A stretch of 64,000 nt of DNA, from positions 1-64,000 of the forward strand of contig NZ_MUHR01000001.1 in the NCBI RefSeq assembly GCF_002105285.1, written 5' to 3'. The notes under the pieces are model-generated. The model was given only the letters and a program-made list of their open reading frames with translations, was not told the origin of the DNA and made no database searches. Each line of letters opens with the position of its first letter. The first letter of the stretch is position 1. The position numbers and the translations under genes are program-made. This document shows, piece after piece, positions 24,243 through 34,144 of the stretch. This DNA comes from Planktotalea arctica. GTDB taxonomy: Bacteria; Pseudomonadota; Alphaproteobacteria; Rhodobacterales; Rhodobacteraceae.

Positions 24243-25717
24243 CGAAAGAGCAGGCGATTGCCTTGAGCGACGTGGCTTTGGCGCAGCTTCCAACCGCGAT
24301 CAAGCGGCCTAGGTATGACCGCTCCAAGCTAACGGCGGGCATTGTGCATATCGGCCTTGGCAATTTCCATCGCGCCCATCAAGCTTGGTATTTGCACCGC
24401 CTGATGGAGCAGGGCCTTGCCCATGATTGGGCGATCCTTGGCGCTGGTGTGCGCGCAGGCGATTCAGTGATGCGTGACAAGCTCTTGGCGCAGGATTGCC
24501 TGACCACTCTGATCGAGCTCGATCCTGCTGGTGTGTCTGCTGAAGTGATCGGCTCCATGATCGGTTTTGTACCGATAGAGGATGATAATGCGAGCCTGAT
24601 CAAGGCGATGTGTGAACCCGCAATCCGCATCGTTGGCCTCACGGTAACCGAAGGGGGCTACTTTCGTGACGCGTCCGGAGCGCTTGATCTCTCGCACGCG
24701 GACATTGTCCATGACGCGGCAAACCCTGATAAACCGCGCACAGCCTTTGGCGCGATGATCGCTGCTTTGAAATTGCGCCGTGCGAATGGGCATGCTCCCT
24801 TCACGGGGCTTTGCTGTGACAACCTTCAAGGCAATGGCGAGATCCTGCGTCAGACCGTGGTCGGCTTGGCACGTCTAAGCGATCCCGCGCTTGCCGATTG
24901 GATCGATCAAAATGCCAGTTTCCCCGACGCAATGGTCGATTGCATCGTCCCTGCGACAGGTGCGGCAGAGCTTGAGGTCGCGCGTGCGCTTGGCGTGAAT
25001 GATGCGGCCCCCGTCACGCATGAGAACTTTCGCCAATGGGTGATTGAGGATAATTTTTGCAATGGTCGCCCCCCGTGGGAGCAGGCGGGCGCGACCCTTA
25101 CGGATAATGTGCATCCCTTCGAGAGCATGAAAATCCGCATTTTGAACGCGGGGCATCAACTGCTTGCAAATGTGGGTGAAGTTAACGGTCTCGAGACGAT
25201 TGCCGATTGCATGGGTGACGCGCAGATAGCGGCCTTTTTTCGCAAAGCGCAGACCGAGGCGATTTTGCCCAACGTGGATGCGGTTCCGGGCATGTCGCCA
25301 GAGCGCTATCTTGGCCTGATCGAAAGCCGTTTCGCCAATCCGAAAATTCGCGACACGACACGCCGCGTTGCCTTTGACGGATCATCGCGCCATCCGGGAT
25401 TCATTCTGCCCGTGCTGCGCGAAGCGATGGACAATGGCAGTAGCTATGAGGGGCTTGCCTTGGCGCAAGCGCTTTGGGCGCGCATGTGCGCTGGCACTCG
25501 CGAAGACGGCAGCGTGATCGCGCCGAATGATCCCCATTGGGACGCGCTTGTTCAGGCTGCAGAGGCCGCGCGTGTTGACCCAAGTGCGTGGCTCGCCCAG
25601 ACACAGTTTTACGGTGATCTGGGCTGCTCGCCCGAGTTCTTGGAAAGTTTTGCCAAATGGCTTGAGCTGATCTGGGATAAAGGCAGCCGCGCCGCGATTG
25701 ACGCTTATCTCGCTTAG
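24230..25717 (+). CDS. mtlK: Mannitol 2-dehydrogenase
   Basis: 495 residues of the polyol-specific long-chain dehydrogenase family. N-terminal Rossmann start IVHIGLGNFHRAHQAWYLH, then CCDNLQGNG, and the family's catalytic Lys in SMKIRILNAGHQLL at about residue 301. It oxidises D-mannitol (and related polyols) to fructose with NAD+. Last gene of the smo operon; no fructokinase follows here. The stop overlaps a convergent cupin gene by a few bases. Confidence 0.92.
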   Translation: MDELTKEQAIALSDVALAQLPTAIKRPRYDRSKLTAGIVHIGLGNFHRAHQAWYLHRLMEQGLAHDWAILGAGVRAGDSVMRDKLLAQDCLTTLIELDPAGVSAEVIGSMIGFVPIEDDNASLIKAMCEPAIRIVGLTVTEGGYFRDASGALDLSHADIVHDAANPDKPRTAFGAMIAALKLRRANGHAPFTGLCCDNLQGNGEILRQTVVGLARLSDPALADWIDQNASFPDAMVDCIVPATGAAELEVARALGVNDAAPVTHENFRQWVIEDNFCNGRPPWEQAGATLTDNVHPFESMKIRILNAGHQLLANVGEVNGLETIADCMGDAQIAAFFRKAQTEAILPNVDAVPGMSPERYLGLIESRFANPKIRDTTRRVAFDGSSRHPGFILPVLREAMDNGSSYEGLALAQALWARMCAGTREDGSVIAPNDPHWDALVQAAEAARVDPSAWLAQTQFYGDLGCSPEFLESFAKWLELIWDKGSRAAIDAYLA

Positions 25718-26376
25718 GTAATTTGTGGCAAATGCCCTGTCTTGACGTAGATTAGGCAGCCTGCATCGGACCAAGGATCGTGGCGCGAAAGATGCGGGCT
25801 TCTGATCCATGTGCCAGCGGGATAATCACCGTTTTCATCTTGAAAGACGCCGTCGAGCACGAAAATCTCTTCACCGCCCCAATGGGCATGGGCGGCGAAT
25901 TTCGTGCCCGGTGCCCAGCGTACCAGCGCAACATTTTCCGATGCAGCTGAATGCAGGGGCAAAACGGACAGCCCCTCCACCGCGCCGCTGCGAAAGCTCT
26001 GCGCAGCGGTGTCGATCACGACGGGCACTATGTCGTCGGCGTCGAATTGATGCAGTTTCACAAGGATACGGCAGCCGTCCTTGGTGAAGGGTTTGTGCGA
26101 GGTGCCGATGGGATTGCGCACATAGGTTCCGGCGGGATAATCGCCGCTCTCGTCCGAGAACACACCGTCGAGCACGAAATATTCTTCGCCGCCATCATGG
26201 CTATGTGCGTCGAAGTATGAGCCAGGCGCAAATTCGACGATTGTCGTCGCGCGCGCCACCTCATCTCCGATGCGGTCCAGCATCATGCGCCGCACACCGC
26301 TGGCCGGGCTTTCGCTCCATTTGTAATCGTCTGGCCGGATCACGACACGTTTGGTGAAGTCAGCGTTGAGGCGCAT
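25714..26376 (-). CDS. Double-cupin protein (ChrR-like)
   Basis: 220 residues with two tandem cupin domains. Each carries a metal-type motif: AHSHDGGEEYFVLDGVF at about 57 and AHAHWGGEEIFVLDGVF at about 160. Both are followed by GDYPAGTW/Y. The repeats show internal duplication. ChrR-type cupins can act as Zn-dependent anti-sigma modules, but the N-terminal sigma-binding domain is absent, so a small-molecule or metal-binding role is as likely. Convergent with mtlK. Confidence 0.8.
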   Translation of the reverse strand: MRLNADFTKRVVIRPDDYKWSESPASGVRRMMLDRIGDEVARATTIVEFAPGSYFDAHSHDGGEEYFVLDGVFSDESGDYPAGTYVRNPIGTSHKPFTKDGCRILVKLHQFDADDIVPVVIDTAAQSFRSGAVEGLSVLPLHSAASENVALVRWAPGTKFAAHAHWGGEEIFVLDGVFQDENGDYPAGTWIRSPHLSRHDPWSDAGCLIYVKTGHLPQIT

Positions 26377-26857
26377 GTCAGCTTCCTTTTTAAAGCGTCA
26401 AATCGGACGATCTCGGTGTCCGAGCCTCTCCTCTAATCCTTGCAGCGCCGCCACACAACGCGCGCGCGTTGATTTGGACGTGGCGCCCGCCTATTGCTTT
26501 GATTTGCTAAAATATTTGGAGCCAAAACGAAAAAGCTATTCTTCCTTATCGCAGGCGATCTTGCTCGTTGAATTGCAAGATTACGTGCTCTGCCAGCTTA
26601 AGGGTGAAAATTATTCGGCCAACATCACGACCTCTGCCAAGGTTTTATTGCCTGATTGCCCTCGCTTGTCCAAGCCCGTGACAGGGGCCTGCATCACGCG
26701 CTCTGCGACGGTGTCCGCCCTTGATGCGATCACGCGTGCTGCGGGCAATGACATGGTCGGCACCTTGACGGAATCTATCGTTTCGATTGATCGCAAGGGC
26801 AAGAGCGGCTGGGCCTATCCAGTCACTCAGGTGGGGTATCAGTCGCTAGCCAAGTAA
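26351..26857 (+). CDS. Doubtful hypothetical ORF
   Basis: 168 codons if begun at 26351, but that start lies inside the cupin gene on the other strand and has no ribosome site. The C-terminal 90 codons look protein-like (CPRLSKPVTGACITRSATVS, ESIVSIDRKGKSGWAYPVT). The true start, if any, is further in. It could be a 5'-truncated gene. No family is recognised. Confidence 0.3.
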   Translation: MVKSALRRMSASFLKRQIGRSRCPSLSSNPCSAATQRARVDLDVAPAYCFDLLKYLEPKRKSYSSLSQAILLVELQDYVLCQLKGENYSANITTSAKVLLPDCPRLSKPVTGACITRSATVSALDAITRAAGNDMVGTLTESIVSIDRKGKSGWAYPVTQVGYQSLAK

Positions 26858-26911
26858 CGGCTTTACGCGAAATTTACATATTGCCTCCATAGTCCGGATC
26901 TAGATTTCCGA

Positions 26912-27640
26912 ATGTGCGTGGACAATGTGCTAAACTTTAACATCTCTCGGGTACTTGCCTTTGCAAGCCTTGCGTTTTTACAAGCGGCGGTCGCGCAGGC
27001 GCAATGCGTTGAGCGGCAAGTCTTCCAGCAAGCTATGCAGCAAACGCGAGAAGCCCTGTACGACGGGCGCGCATTGAGCGGTGCGCAACAGCAGGGGCTT
27101 GGCGATGCCCTGTCACGCCTCGATGTGGGCAATCTTTCCGAGCAACTTAGTGCACATCGACTTTCGATATATTCCGTATTTCTGGCTGATACGCTTGCGC
27201 GCCTTGGCGAAGTGCAGCGTAGCGGCTCGGTGCAAGGCACGGATCTGACGGCGGTCGATATTTCCTGGGCCGCGCAGATACTGGATGAGCTGTGCATTGC
27301 AGGGCAGGAAAACGAGGCACCAGAACATGTGGGGCAGGCGCGGCATTTTCTGGGGCTTATCACCCTAACTTTCGAAGACGCGTTCGCGATGGGGGATGCG
27401 CCGGACATCCGCTCCTACCTCAATCTTTCGCTAGTTTTTGCGCTGCTCTTAGGGGTCATCAGCCTGATCGTCTTTGTCTGGAAGGCCTATGTGATTACAC
27501 AGCGCGCCTTGGCGCGCAGGCATGCGGCTGGGTTTGAAACGCGATTGATCAGAGCGCTTTCGGGTTCTGCTAAAAGTGTGATCTCGGCTCGGTTCAAAAC
27601 GCAAAAAGCCCCCGCCTTGAAGACAAGGCGGGGTCAGTAA
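26912..27640 (+). CDS. Membrane-anchored hypothetical protein with signal peptide
   Basis: 242 residues. An N-terminal signal (ISRVLAFASLAFLQAAVAQA) is followed by a mostly helical external domain with Cys near 32 and 129, then one membrane helix at about 168-192 (LNLSLVFALLLGVISLIVFVW) and a basic cytoplasmic tail. Family not recognised. The last 10 codons contain the hairpin that terminates the convergent ccrM gene, so the tail (QKAPALKTRRGQ) is shaped by that element. Confidence 0.65.
   Translation: MCVDNVLNFNISRVLAFASLAFLQAAVAQAQCVERQVFQQAMQQTREALYDGRALSGAQQQGLGDALSRLDVGNLSEQLSAHRLSIYSVFLADTLARLGEVQRSGSVQGTDLTAVDISWAAQILDELCIAGQENEAPEHVGQARHFLGLITLTFEDAFAMGDAPDIRSYLNLSLVFALLLGVISLIVFVWKAYVITQRALARRHAAGFETRLIRALSGSAKSVISARFKTQKAPALKTRRGQ
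27602..27633 (-). terminator. Terminator of ccrM, inside the neighbouring CDS
   Basis: On the minus strand CCCCGCCTTG, loop TCTT, CAAGGCGGGG, then GCTTTTTGC: a perfect 10-bp stem with a T run. It lies 70 bases past the ccrM stop and within the 3' end of the convergent plus-strand gene. Confidence 0.85.
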
Positions 27641-27702
27641 GGTGCTGCGCAAGTCAGGACACAGGCACCGGCGGTGTTCTTTGAAATTGTGTTCTGATCG
27701 CG

Positions 27703-28885
<1,183 letters not shown>

Positions 28886-28918
28886 GGGGTCAAATTCTTT
28901 TTCTAATCAATACGTTAG

Positions 28919-29545
28919 TTATTTTCCTTGATACAATATGTTGTGTACAGGCTTAAAGGAACGTCTATGGTGTGGGGTGACACCGAATTCTTCGAGCGCA
29001 GCCTTGTGGCTTTTTGACGGATATCCAGCGTTCGTCTGCCAGCCATATTGAGGGTAGTGTTGCGCCAAATCCCACATGACAAAATCTCGACAGATTTTGG
29101 CCACGATTGAGGCTGCTGAAATCGACACACAGCGCGCGTCACCCTTTACGATTGCCTCTGATGAGCCGCTTAAACCGCGTGGAATCGTGTTGCCGTCGAT
29201 CAACAGGTGATCCGGCACTTGTTTAAGGCCCGCAACCGCGCGTTCCATCGCGAGATGCGAGGCGCGCAGTATGTTGAGCGCGTCGATCTCTTCGACGCTT
29301 GCATGGGCGATGCTGACATCGGCGCATTCGAGCAGTTCGTCGTGCAACGCCTGACGCTTGGCGGCGCTGAGTTTCTTGGAATCGTTCAACCCGGCAGGAA
29401 TGCGCGCAGGATCAAGAATGACCGCCGCTGCTGTAACGGGTCCGGCCAGTGGGCCGCGTCCGACCTCGTCCACGCCGGCAATCAGGGAGAATCCGCGAGT
29501 CTTCGCTGCATGTTCAAAGGAATAGTCGGGGCCGATCAGGGTCAT
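28919..29545 (-). CDS. rnhB: Ribonuclease HII
   Basis: 208 residues, a normal length. The active-site start AGVDEVGRGPLAGPV gives the DE pair; GLNDSKKLS and LLIDGNTIP follow, then a second Asp in KGDARCVSISAASIVAK and the final HHRRSFKPV. It removes ribonucleotides from DNA-RNA hybrids in the cytoplasm. It lies just upstream of ccrM on the same strand, an order often kept in Alphaproteobacteria. Confidence 0.95.
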   Translation of the reverse strand: MTLIGPDYSFEHAAKTRGFSLIAGVDEVGRGPLAGPVTAAAVILDPARIPAGLNDSKKLSAAKRQALHDELLECADVSIAHASVEEIDALNILRASHLAMERAVAGLKQVPDHLLIDGNTIPRGLSGSSEAIVKGDARCVSISAASIVAKICRDFVMWDLAQHYPQYGWQTNAGYPSKSHKAALEEFGVTPHHRRSFKPVHNILYQGK

Positions 29546-29933
29546 GAGGGGTCCATTTTTTCAGGTTCGCTTTAAGACCTGCGTACCGCCTTGTAGCAAA
29601 AACCGAAAGTCGCGAGTGTGATGAATAATTCAAGAGGCGTTGATCATGGACCCGAGTTCGAACTCACCCGAGCTATGGCGCACTGACAGAGCCATGCGCT
29701 ATCCAACCTTTGAAAGCGAAACCGGACAGAGCGGTTCGCTGCGAGGCACACGCCCATGCGCCCTATGTCATGGTGGAAGATGCCCCAGAAAGCCAAAGTG
29801 CATTCGAGGTAATTGACAGGTTTGTCGCGGTGCATCTGTCCTAGTCCAAACAGAAAAGATATGAGCCGCCGTGTCCAGCGCTCGCATCTTGCCTTGCTGC
29901 GCAGCGCTACTAGCGCCGCGCCCTGCACAAACT
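29546..29933. other. Intergenic region with a tRNA-like 3' remnant
   Basis: 388 bases without a supported gene. On the minus strand, about 29641-29710 resembles the 3' two-thirds of a tRNA (TTGGATAGCGC, then a T-arm GAGTTCGAACTC) but has no matching acceptor 5' half and an 11-base anticodon loop. It is probably a decayed tRNA or chance. Confidence 0.35.
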
Positions 29934-30329
29934 CTACCAGTGACCACGACCATGGCGACGATGATTGCCACCGTGCCCACGTCCGCGATCATTGCGATAT
30001 GCGCGGTGATGTCCGCGCTGGGCACGGTGGTCGCGATGTGCGCCGTGACCGCGATGGGCGCGCGGCGCCTGATGCGCTTTGGGGCGAGCGGACTTGTTGC
30101 GCTCGATCGCCGTGCCAATGATGAACAAGGCTGCGACGCCTGCCAGCGCGGCGGCGACCGCTTCGTTGCCGCCGCGCTGGCCTCGCTGAGGCTGCACATA
30201 TAGGGTTTGTGGGGTCGTGCGCTGGACATAACGTTTATTGTCGCCTGCCTGTGCGCTTGAAGCGCTGACGCTGGTGATTGTGATTGCTGCGCCAACGATT
30301 ACCGAGATAAATTTGCTATGAAATTGCAT
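29934..30329 (-). CDS. Small exported His/Arg-rich protein
   Basis: 131 residues. The signal peptide ends at about 28 (SASSAQA). A hydrophobic helix at about 57-75 (AVAAALAGVAALFIIGTAI) may anchor it. Residues 85-131 are a low-complexity tail built of R-G-H and H-R units (RGHGAHRDH, HRRHGRGHW). The tail could bind metal or a polyanion. No family is recognised; the plus-strand frames here look like shadows. Confidence 0.6.
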   Translation of the reverse strand: MQFHSKFISVIVGAAITITSVSASSAQAGDNKRYVQRTTPQTLYVQPQRGQRGGNEAVAAALAGVAALFIIGTAIERNKSARPKAHQAPRAHRGHGAHRDHRAQRGHHRAYRNDRGRGHGGNHRRHGRGHW

Positions 30330-30497
30330 TGCTTGATCCTTACGTTGCTGTGCCCCTCAAGTGTTGTTGGGCTTGATAGGATCAACGTGGGGCCGGAGCG
30401 CGCAGGCAAGCAATATCATTGCGCTGTTATCCGATAGCACGGCGCTAAGGGTCTATTGTTATTGAAAAACACGCTCGAAACGCGCAAGTTCCGCGCT

Positions 30498-30737
30498 ATG
30501 AAACATCGCATCATATCACTTGCCGCCGCCGCAGGCCTTGCCTTGATCACCAGTTCTGCCGCCGCCGATTGCACTGCTGAATACAAAGCCAAGCAGGACA
30601 ATCCCCTGCGCCTTGAACATGGCACCATAAGCGTCTCCGGTCCGTGTACCGAAGCGGCGGCCACGCCTAAGATCGAAGCAGCGCTGGCTGCAAGGGGCTG
30701 GACATTACTCAAGGTTTTGACAGTCTCGGGTAACTGA
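30498..30737 (+). CDS. Small secreted protein
   Basis: About 79 residues from ATG 30498. The signal peptide is MKHRIISLAAAAGLALITSS with cleavage near AAA. The mature part is about 55 residues with two Cys (ADCTAEYKAKQ, VSGPCTEAAA) that could form a disulfide. It ends eight bases before a membrane-bound winged-helix gene on the same strand, so the two may be an operon. Confidence 0.6.
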   Translation: MKHRIISLAAAAGLALITSSAAADCTAEYKAKQDNPLRLEHGTISVSGPCTEAAATPKIEAALAARGWTLLKVLTVSGN

Positions 30738-30745
30738 TCGGGAGA

Positions 30746-31456
30746 GTGGCTTTGCTGGATGACATAGGAAGCGCGGGGGATGCGCGGCGCACGGGAAACC
30801 GTATCGTCGTCATCGGGTTGGCGGCGATCGTAGGTATCCTGTTTGTCGCAGCGATCATTCTGTTCGCCAACCTGCCTGACGCCAACGCGTTCAATCTGCG
30901 TGTGGAGCAAATATTCATCGAGAACGATGATCTGACGAGTGGCGCAGAGATTAAACTGCTGGAAATTCTAGCGCAGTCTGGAACATCGTTTTCCGAGACA
31001 TTGGCCTCATATCGCTTTGTGATTTTCGTCTTGTTGGTCTTTGCATCTGCATTGCTCATCACAGCTGTCGTGTTTCTGGTGATGTTGGTCGTGCTGAACC
31101 GGCGCATGGCGCAGATCGAGCGCTCGGGGATACAAGTGTCTTCACTTTTGATCAGCCGCGATGAAAAGACGGTTTACCTCAATAATATGGGTTTCAAGCT
31201 GACGGATGCGGCGATGGAGACACTATCAGTGCTGGCAGAGGCGCGCATGGACGACGATGTGATGACGGGAGCAGAGATCGAGGGCGTGATTTCCGGACGT
31301 AGCTCGCATGATTGCGAAGAGGCGGCAGGTGCGACACGGATCAAGCGGCTGCGTGACGGGCTTGGCAATCAGATGGTGAGTGAGCTGCTGGTGAAGAACA
31401 TCGCGCGCAAAGGGTATATGTTGGCGATCGACAAAGACGTTATCAAGGTATTGTAG
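30746..31456 (+). CDS. Membrane-anchored winged-helix protein (inverted ToxR-like layout)
   Basis: 236 residues, starting GTG 30746 (TTG 30752 also possible). Helix 1 spans about 19-41 and helix 2 about 90-117, with a 47-residue periplasmic loop between. The C-terminal 105 residues look like an OmpR-type winged helix: ISRDEKTVYLNNMGFKLTDA, AEIEGVISGR, TRIKRLRDGLG and VKNIARKGYML. Both ends would be cytoplasmic, with the DNA-binding domain after the membrane part; ToxR/CadC have it before. Likely a sensor-regulator working directly across the membrane. Target unknown. Confidence 0.65.
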   Translation: MALLDDIGSAGDARRTGNRIVVIGLAAIVGILFVAAIILFANLPDANAFNLRVEQIFIENDDLTSGAEIKLLEILAQSGTSFSETLASYRFVIFVLLVFASALLITAVVFLVMLVVLNRRMAQIERSGIQVSSLLISRDEKTVYLNNMGFKLTDAAMETLSVLAEARMDDDVMTGAEIEGVISGRSSHDCEEAAGATRIKRLRDGLGNQMVSELLVKNIARKGYMLAIDKDVIKVL

Positions 31457-31463
31457 CTGTGCC

Positions 31464-31540
31464 GGATCGCTAAAGCGATCCGATCGGCTGGGGGTTTTAC
31501 CCCCAGCCCCTCCCCACGAATGTTTATTGAAAGAGGAAGG
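31464..31540. repeat. Intergenic palindromic element, copy 1
   Basis: Two stems: GGATCGC-TAAA-GCGATCC and GGCTGGGGG-TTTTA-CCCCCAGCC, then CCCTCCCC and TTTATTGAAAGAGGAAG. The order CGATCCGATCGG, CCAGCCCCTC, then T-x-GAAAGAGGAA is shared with 48084-48190. It follows the winged-helix gene and may also act as its terminator. Confidence 0.7.
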
Positions 31541-31719
31541 GGGAGCAGCGCAATTTTGCGAGGAATTCGTTCTTTCGCGGTCACTTAATCGGCCGCCTGT
31601 TGTGATGTTGGCGTTTAAATTGCGGATTTTGCAGGCGGCAGAGCCGTTGTCGCTTGGTCGTCAACAGCGCGTGTAACAAGATTTCTGCCGGATGCGCCCG
31701 AAGTGGGCGCATCCGGGCA

Positions 31720-32859
31720 TTAGGCGACCTGATCTAGATTGCGCGCGATAACAAGGCGTTGAATGTCGCTTGTGCCTTCATAAATCTGGCAGATGCGCAC
31801 ATCGCGGTAAATGCGTTCAACGGGATAGTCGCTGAGGTAGCCATAGCCGCCGTGGATCTGGATCGCGTCAGAGCACACGCGCTCGGCCATTTCTGAGGCG
31901 AAGAGTTTGGCCATGGATGCCTCATTGAGGCAAGGAATACCGGCTTCCTTAAGCGAGGCGGCGTGCAGCACCAATTGGCGGGCTGCTTCGACTTGGGTCG
32001 CCATATCGGCGAGCTTGAACCCTACGGCTTGGTGGTTTGTGATGGCCGTACCAAAGGACGTGCGTTCAGCGGCATAATCGCGTGCGGCCTTGAGCGCAGA
32101 ACGTGCCATGCCGACGGCTTGCGCCGCGATGCCGATGCGCCCGCCTTCTAGGTTTGCCAGCGCGATTTTGTAGCCCTGCCCTTCTTCGCCGAGCATGTTT
32201 TCGGCAGGAATACGCATGTCTGTGAAAGCAAGTTGGCATGTATCCGAGCAGTTCAGCCCCAGCTTTTCCTCGACACGCACGACCTCGTATCCAGGAGTGT
32301 CGGTTTCGACGATGAAGGCGCTGATACCGCGTTTGCCGGCCGCTTTGTCGGTCACGGCGAAGACGATGATTACCTTGCCGTTCTTGCCCGAAGTGATGAA
32401 TTGTTTTGCGCCGTTGATGACCCAGTGATCTCCATCGCGCAAGGCGGTGGTTTTTAGGTTGGACGCGTCCGAGCCGGCCTGCGGTTCGGTCAATGCAAAG
32501 CCGCCTATCCATTCGCCGCTGGCCAATTTTGGCAGGTATTTTTGCTTTTGCGCTTCCGTACCGTATTTCAGGATTGGCACGCAGCCAACCGAGCTATGTA
32601 CGGACAGAATGGTCGAGACGGGGCCATCGCCCGCGGCGATTTCTTCCAGCGCGAGCGCATAAGCAACTGCGCCTGTGTCAGAGCCGCCGTATTCCTCAGG
32701 AACCAACATGCCCATGAGGCCGAGTTCGCCCATTTGTGTCAGCTCCGCGCGTGGAAATTGCCGTGATTTGTCGCGCGCTTCGGCGGTGGGCCAAAGCACG
32801 TCATGCGCGAATTGGTGGGTCATCTCGCGGATTGCGTCCTGCGTTTCGTTCAAGATCAT
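31720..32859 (-). CDS. Acyl-CoA dehydrogenase
   Basis: 379 residues from ATG 32859, overlapping the thiolase stop as ATGA. FAD/substrate motifs: [47 protein letters not shown], and the catalytic-Glu region [21 protein letters not shown] and [11 protein letters not shown]. This is the short/branched-chain type (isovaleryl- or butyryl-CoA class); exact chain preference is not visible. It works in fatty- or amino-acid beta-oxidation with the thiolase gene. Confidence 0.9.
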   Translation of the reverse strand: MILNETQDAIREMTHQFAHDVLWPTAEARDKSRQFPRAELTQMGELGLMGMLVPEEYGGSDTGAVAYALALEEIAAGDGPVSTILSVHSSVGCVPILKYGTEAQKQKYLPKLASGEWIGGFALTEPQAGSDASNLKTTALRDGDHWVINGAKQFITSGKNGKVIIVFAVTDKAAGKRGISAFIVETDTPGYEVVRVEEKLGLNCSDTCQLAFTDMRIPAENMLGEEGQGYKIALANLEGGRIGIAAQAVGMARSALKAARDYAAERTSFGTAITNHQAVGFKLADMATQVEAARQLVLHAASLKEAGIPCLNEASMAKLFASEMAERVCSDAIQIHGGYGYLSDYPVERIYRDVRICQIYEGTSDIQRLVIARNLDQVA

Positions 32860-34046
32860 TGCATCATCTCCAGTGCCACTGCTGTCGCTTCGCCGCCGCC
32901 TATGCAGACCGATGCGATGCCGCGTTTCATATTGTTTGCCTGTAAAGCGCCGATGAGAGTCACCATAATGCGCGCGGCGGATGCGCCGATGGGGTGGCCA
33001 AGCGCGCATGCGCCGCCGTGAATGTTGACCTTGTCATGGGGCAGATCAAGCGTGCGCATCGCGGCCATGGGAACAACAGCGAAGGCTTCGTTAATTTCGA
33101 ACAAGTCCACGTCTTTGAGCGCCCAGCCGGTCTTTTGGGACAATTTGGTCAGCGAGCCGATGGGCGCAGTTGGGAAAAGGCTCGGTTCGGCGCCAAAACT
33201 TGCATGCCCGACCATCCGCGCGATTGGGCTGAGGCCGCGTTTTTCCGCGTCGGACGCGCGCATCATCACCATTGCAGCCGCACCGTCAGAAATAGACGAG
33301 GAGTTGGCCGCCGTCACAGTCCCGTCCTTGCGAAAGGCCGCGCGGAGGTTGCGGATTTTGTCGCGCTTGGCTTTGGCGGGTTGCTCGTCGGTGCTTATCT
33401 GCACTTCTTCATGGCGCGCCTTTACTGTCACCGGTGTCACCTCTGCATCGAAGTTGCCGCCGTTGATGGCCGCCAGCGCGCGATCTAGCGAAGCGATGGC
33501 GTAGTCATCCTGTGCCTCTCGGGTGAATTGATAGCTGCTCGCGCAATCCTCGGCAAATGTGCCCATGAGGCGGCCCTTGTCATAGGCGTCCTCCAGTCCG
33601 TCAAAGAACATGTGATCCTTGATTTCGCCGTGGCCCATACGCAGCCCATCGCGCGCTTTGGGCAGCAAGTATGGCGCGTTCGACATGCTTTCCATTCCGC
33701 CTGCTATGATCACATTAGCAGAGCCTGCATAGAGCATGTCGTGGGCGTACATTGCCGCCTTCATGCCAGAACCGCACATCTTGTTTAGGGTTGTGCAGGT
33801 CGCCGAAAGCGGCAGGCCGGCGCCAAGTGCAGCTTGGCGAGCGGGGGCCTGTCCCTGACCAGCGCTAAGAACGTTGCCAAAGGCGACTTCCTCGACGTCT
33901 TCGGGTGCGATGCCAGCGCGCGCAACAGCGGATTTGATCGCCGCAGCGCCAAGATGTGCGGCATGAACAGAGGCGAAATCGCCCTGAAAGCCGCCCATGG
34001 GCGTGCGCGCGATCGAGACGATGACGATTGGATCGATGGTAGACAT
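32856..34046 (-). CDS. Acetyl-CoA acetyltransferase (thiolase)
   Basis: 396 residues from [20 protein letters not shown]. The active-site Cys is in [13 protein letters not shown], the His in [16 protein letters not shown], the second Cys in [13 protein letters not shown]. It cleaves 3-oxoacyl-CoA or condenses two acetyl-CoA. It forms an operon with the acyl-CoA dehydrogenase and is divergent from an AraC regulator 98 bases away. Confidence 0.92.
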   Translation of the reverse strand: MSTIDPIVIVSIARTPMGGFQGDFASVHAAHLGAAAIKSAVARAGIAPEDVEEVAFGNVLSAGQGQAPARQAALGAGLPLSATCTTLNKMCGSGMKAAMYAHDMLYAGSANVIIAGGMESMSNAPYLLPKARDGLRMGHGEIKDHMFFDGLEDAYDKGRLMGTFAEDCASSYQFTREAQDDYAIASLDRALAAINGGNFDAEVTPVTVKARHEEVQISTDEQPAKAKRDKIRNLRAAFRKDGTVTAANSSSISDGAAAMVMMRASDAEKRGLSPIARMVGHASFGAEPSLFPTAPIGSLTKLSQKTGWALKDVDLFEINEAFAVVPMAAMRTLDLPHDKVNIHGGACALGHPIGASAARIMVTLIGALQANNMKRGIASVCIGGGEATAVALEMMQ

Positions 34047-34123
34047 GTGTAGCAAGTCTCCTGTGGAAGGGGTTGGCTTTGTATAGACGAAAAAAGAGTG
34101 GTAAACTATGCTCAATGGATATC

Positions 34124-34140
34124 AATTAGATGAGCTAATT
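34124..34140. promoter_or_regulatory. Palindrome in the thiolase/AraC divergent promoter
   Basis: AATTAG-ATGAG-CTAATT is a perfect inverted repeat that ends four bases before the AraC-type start. It could be an operator for autoregulation. Confidence 0.35.
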
Positions 34141-34144
34141 TGCC

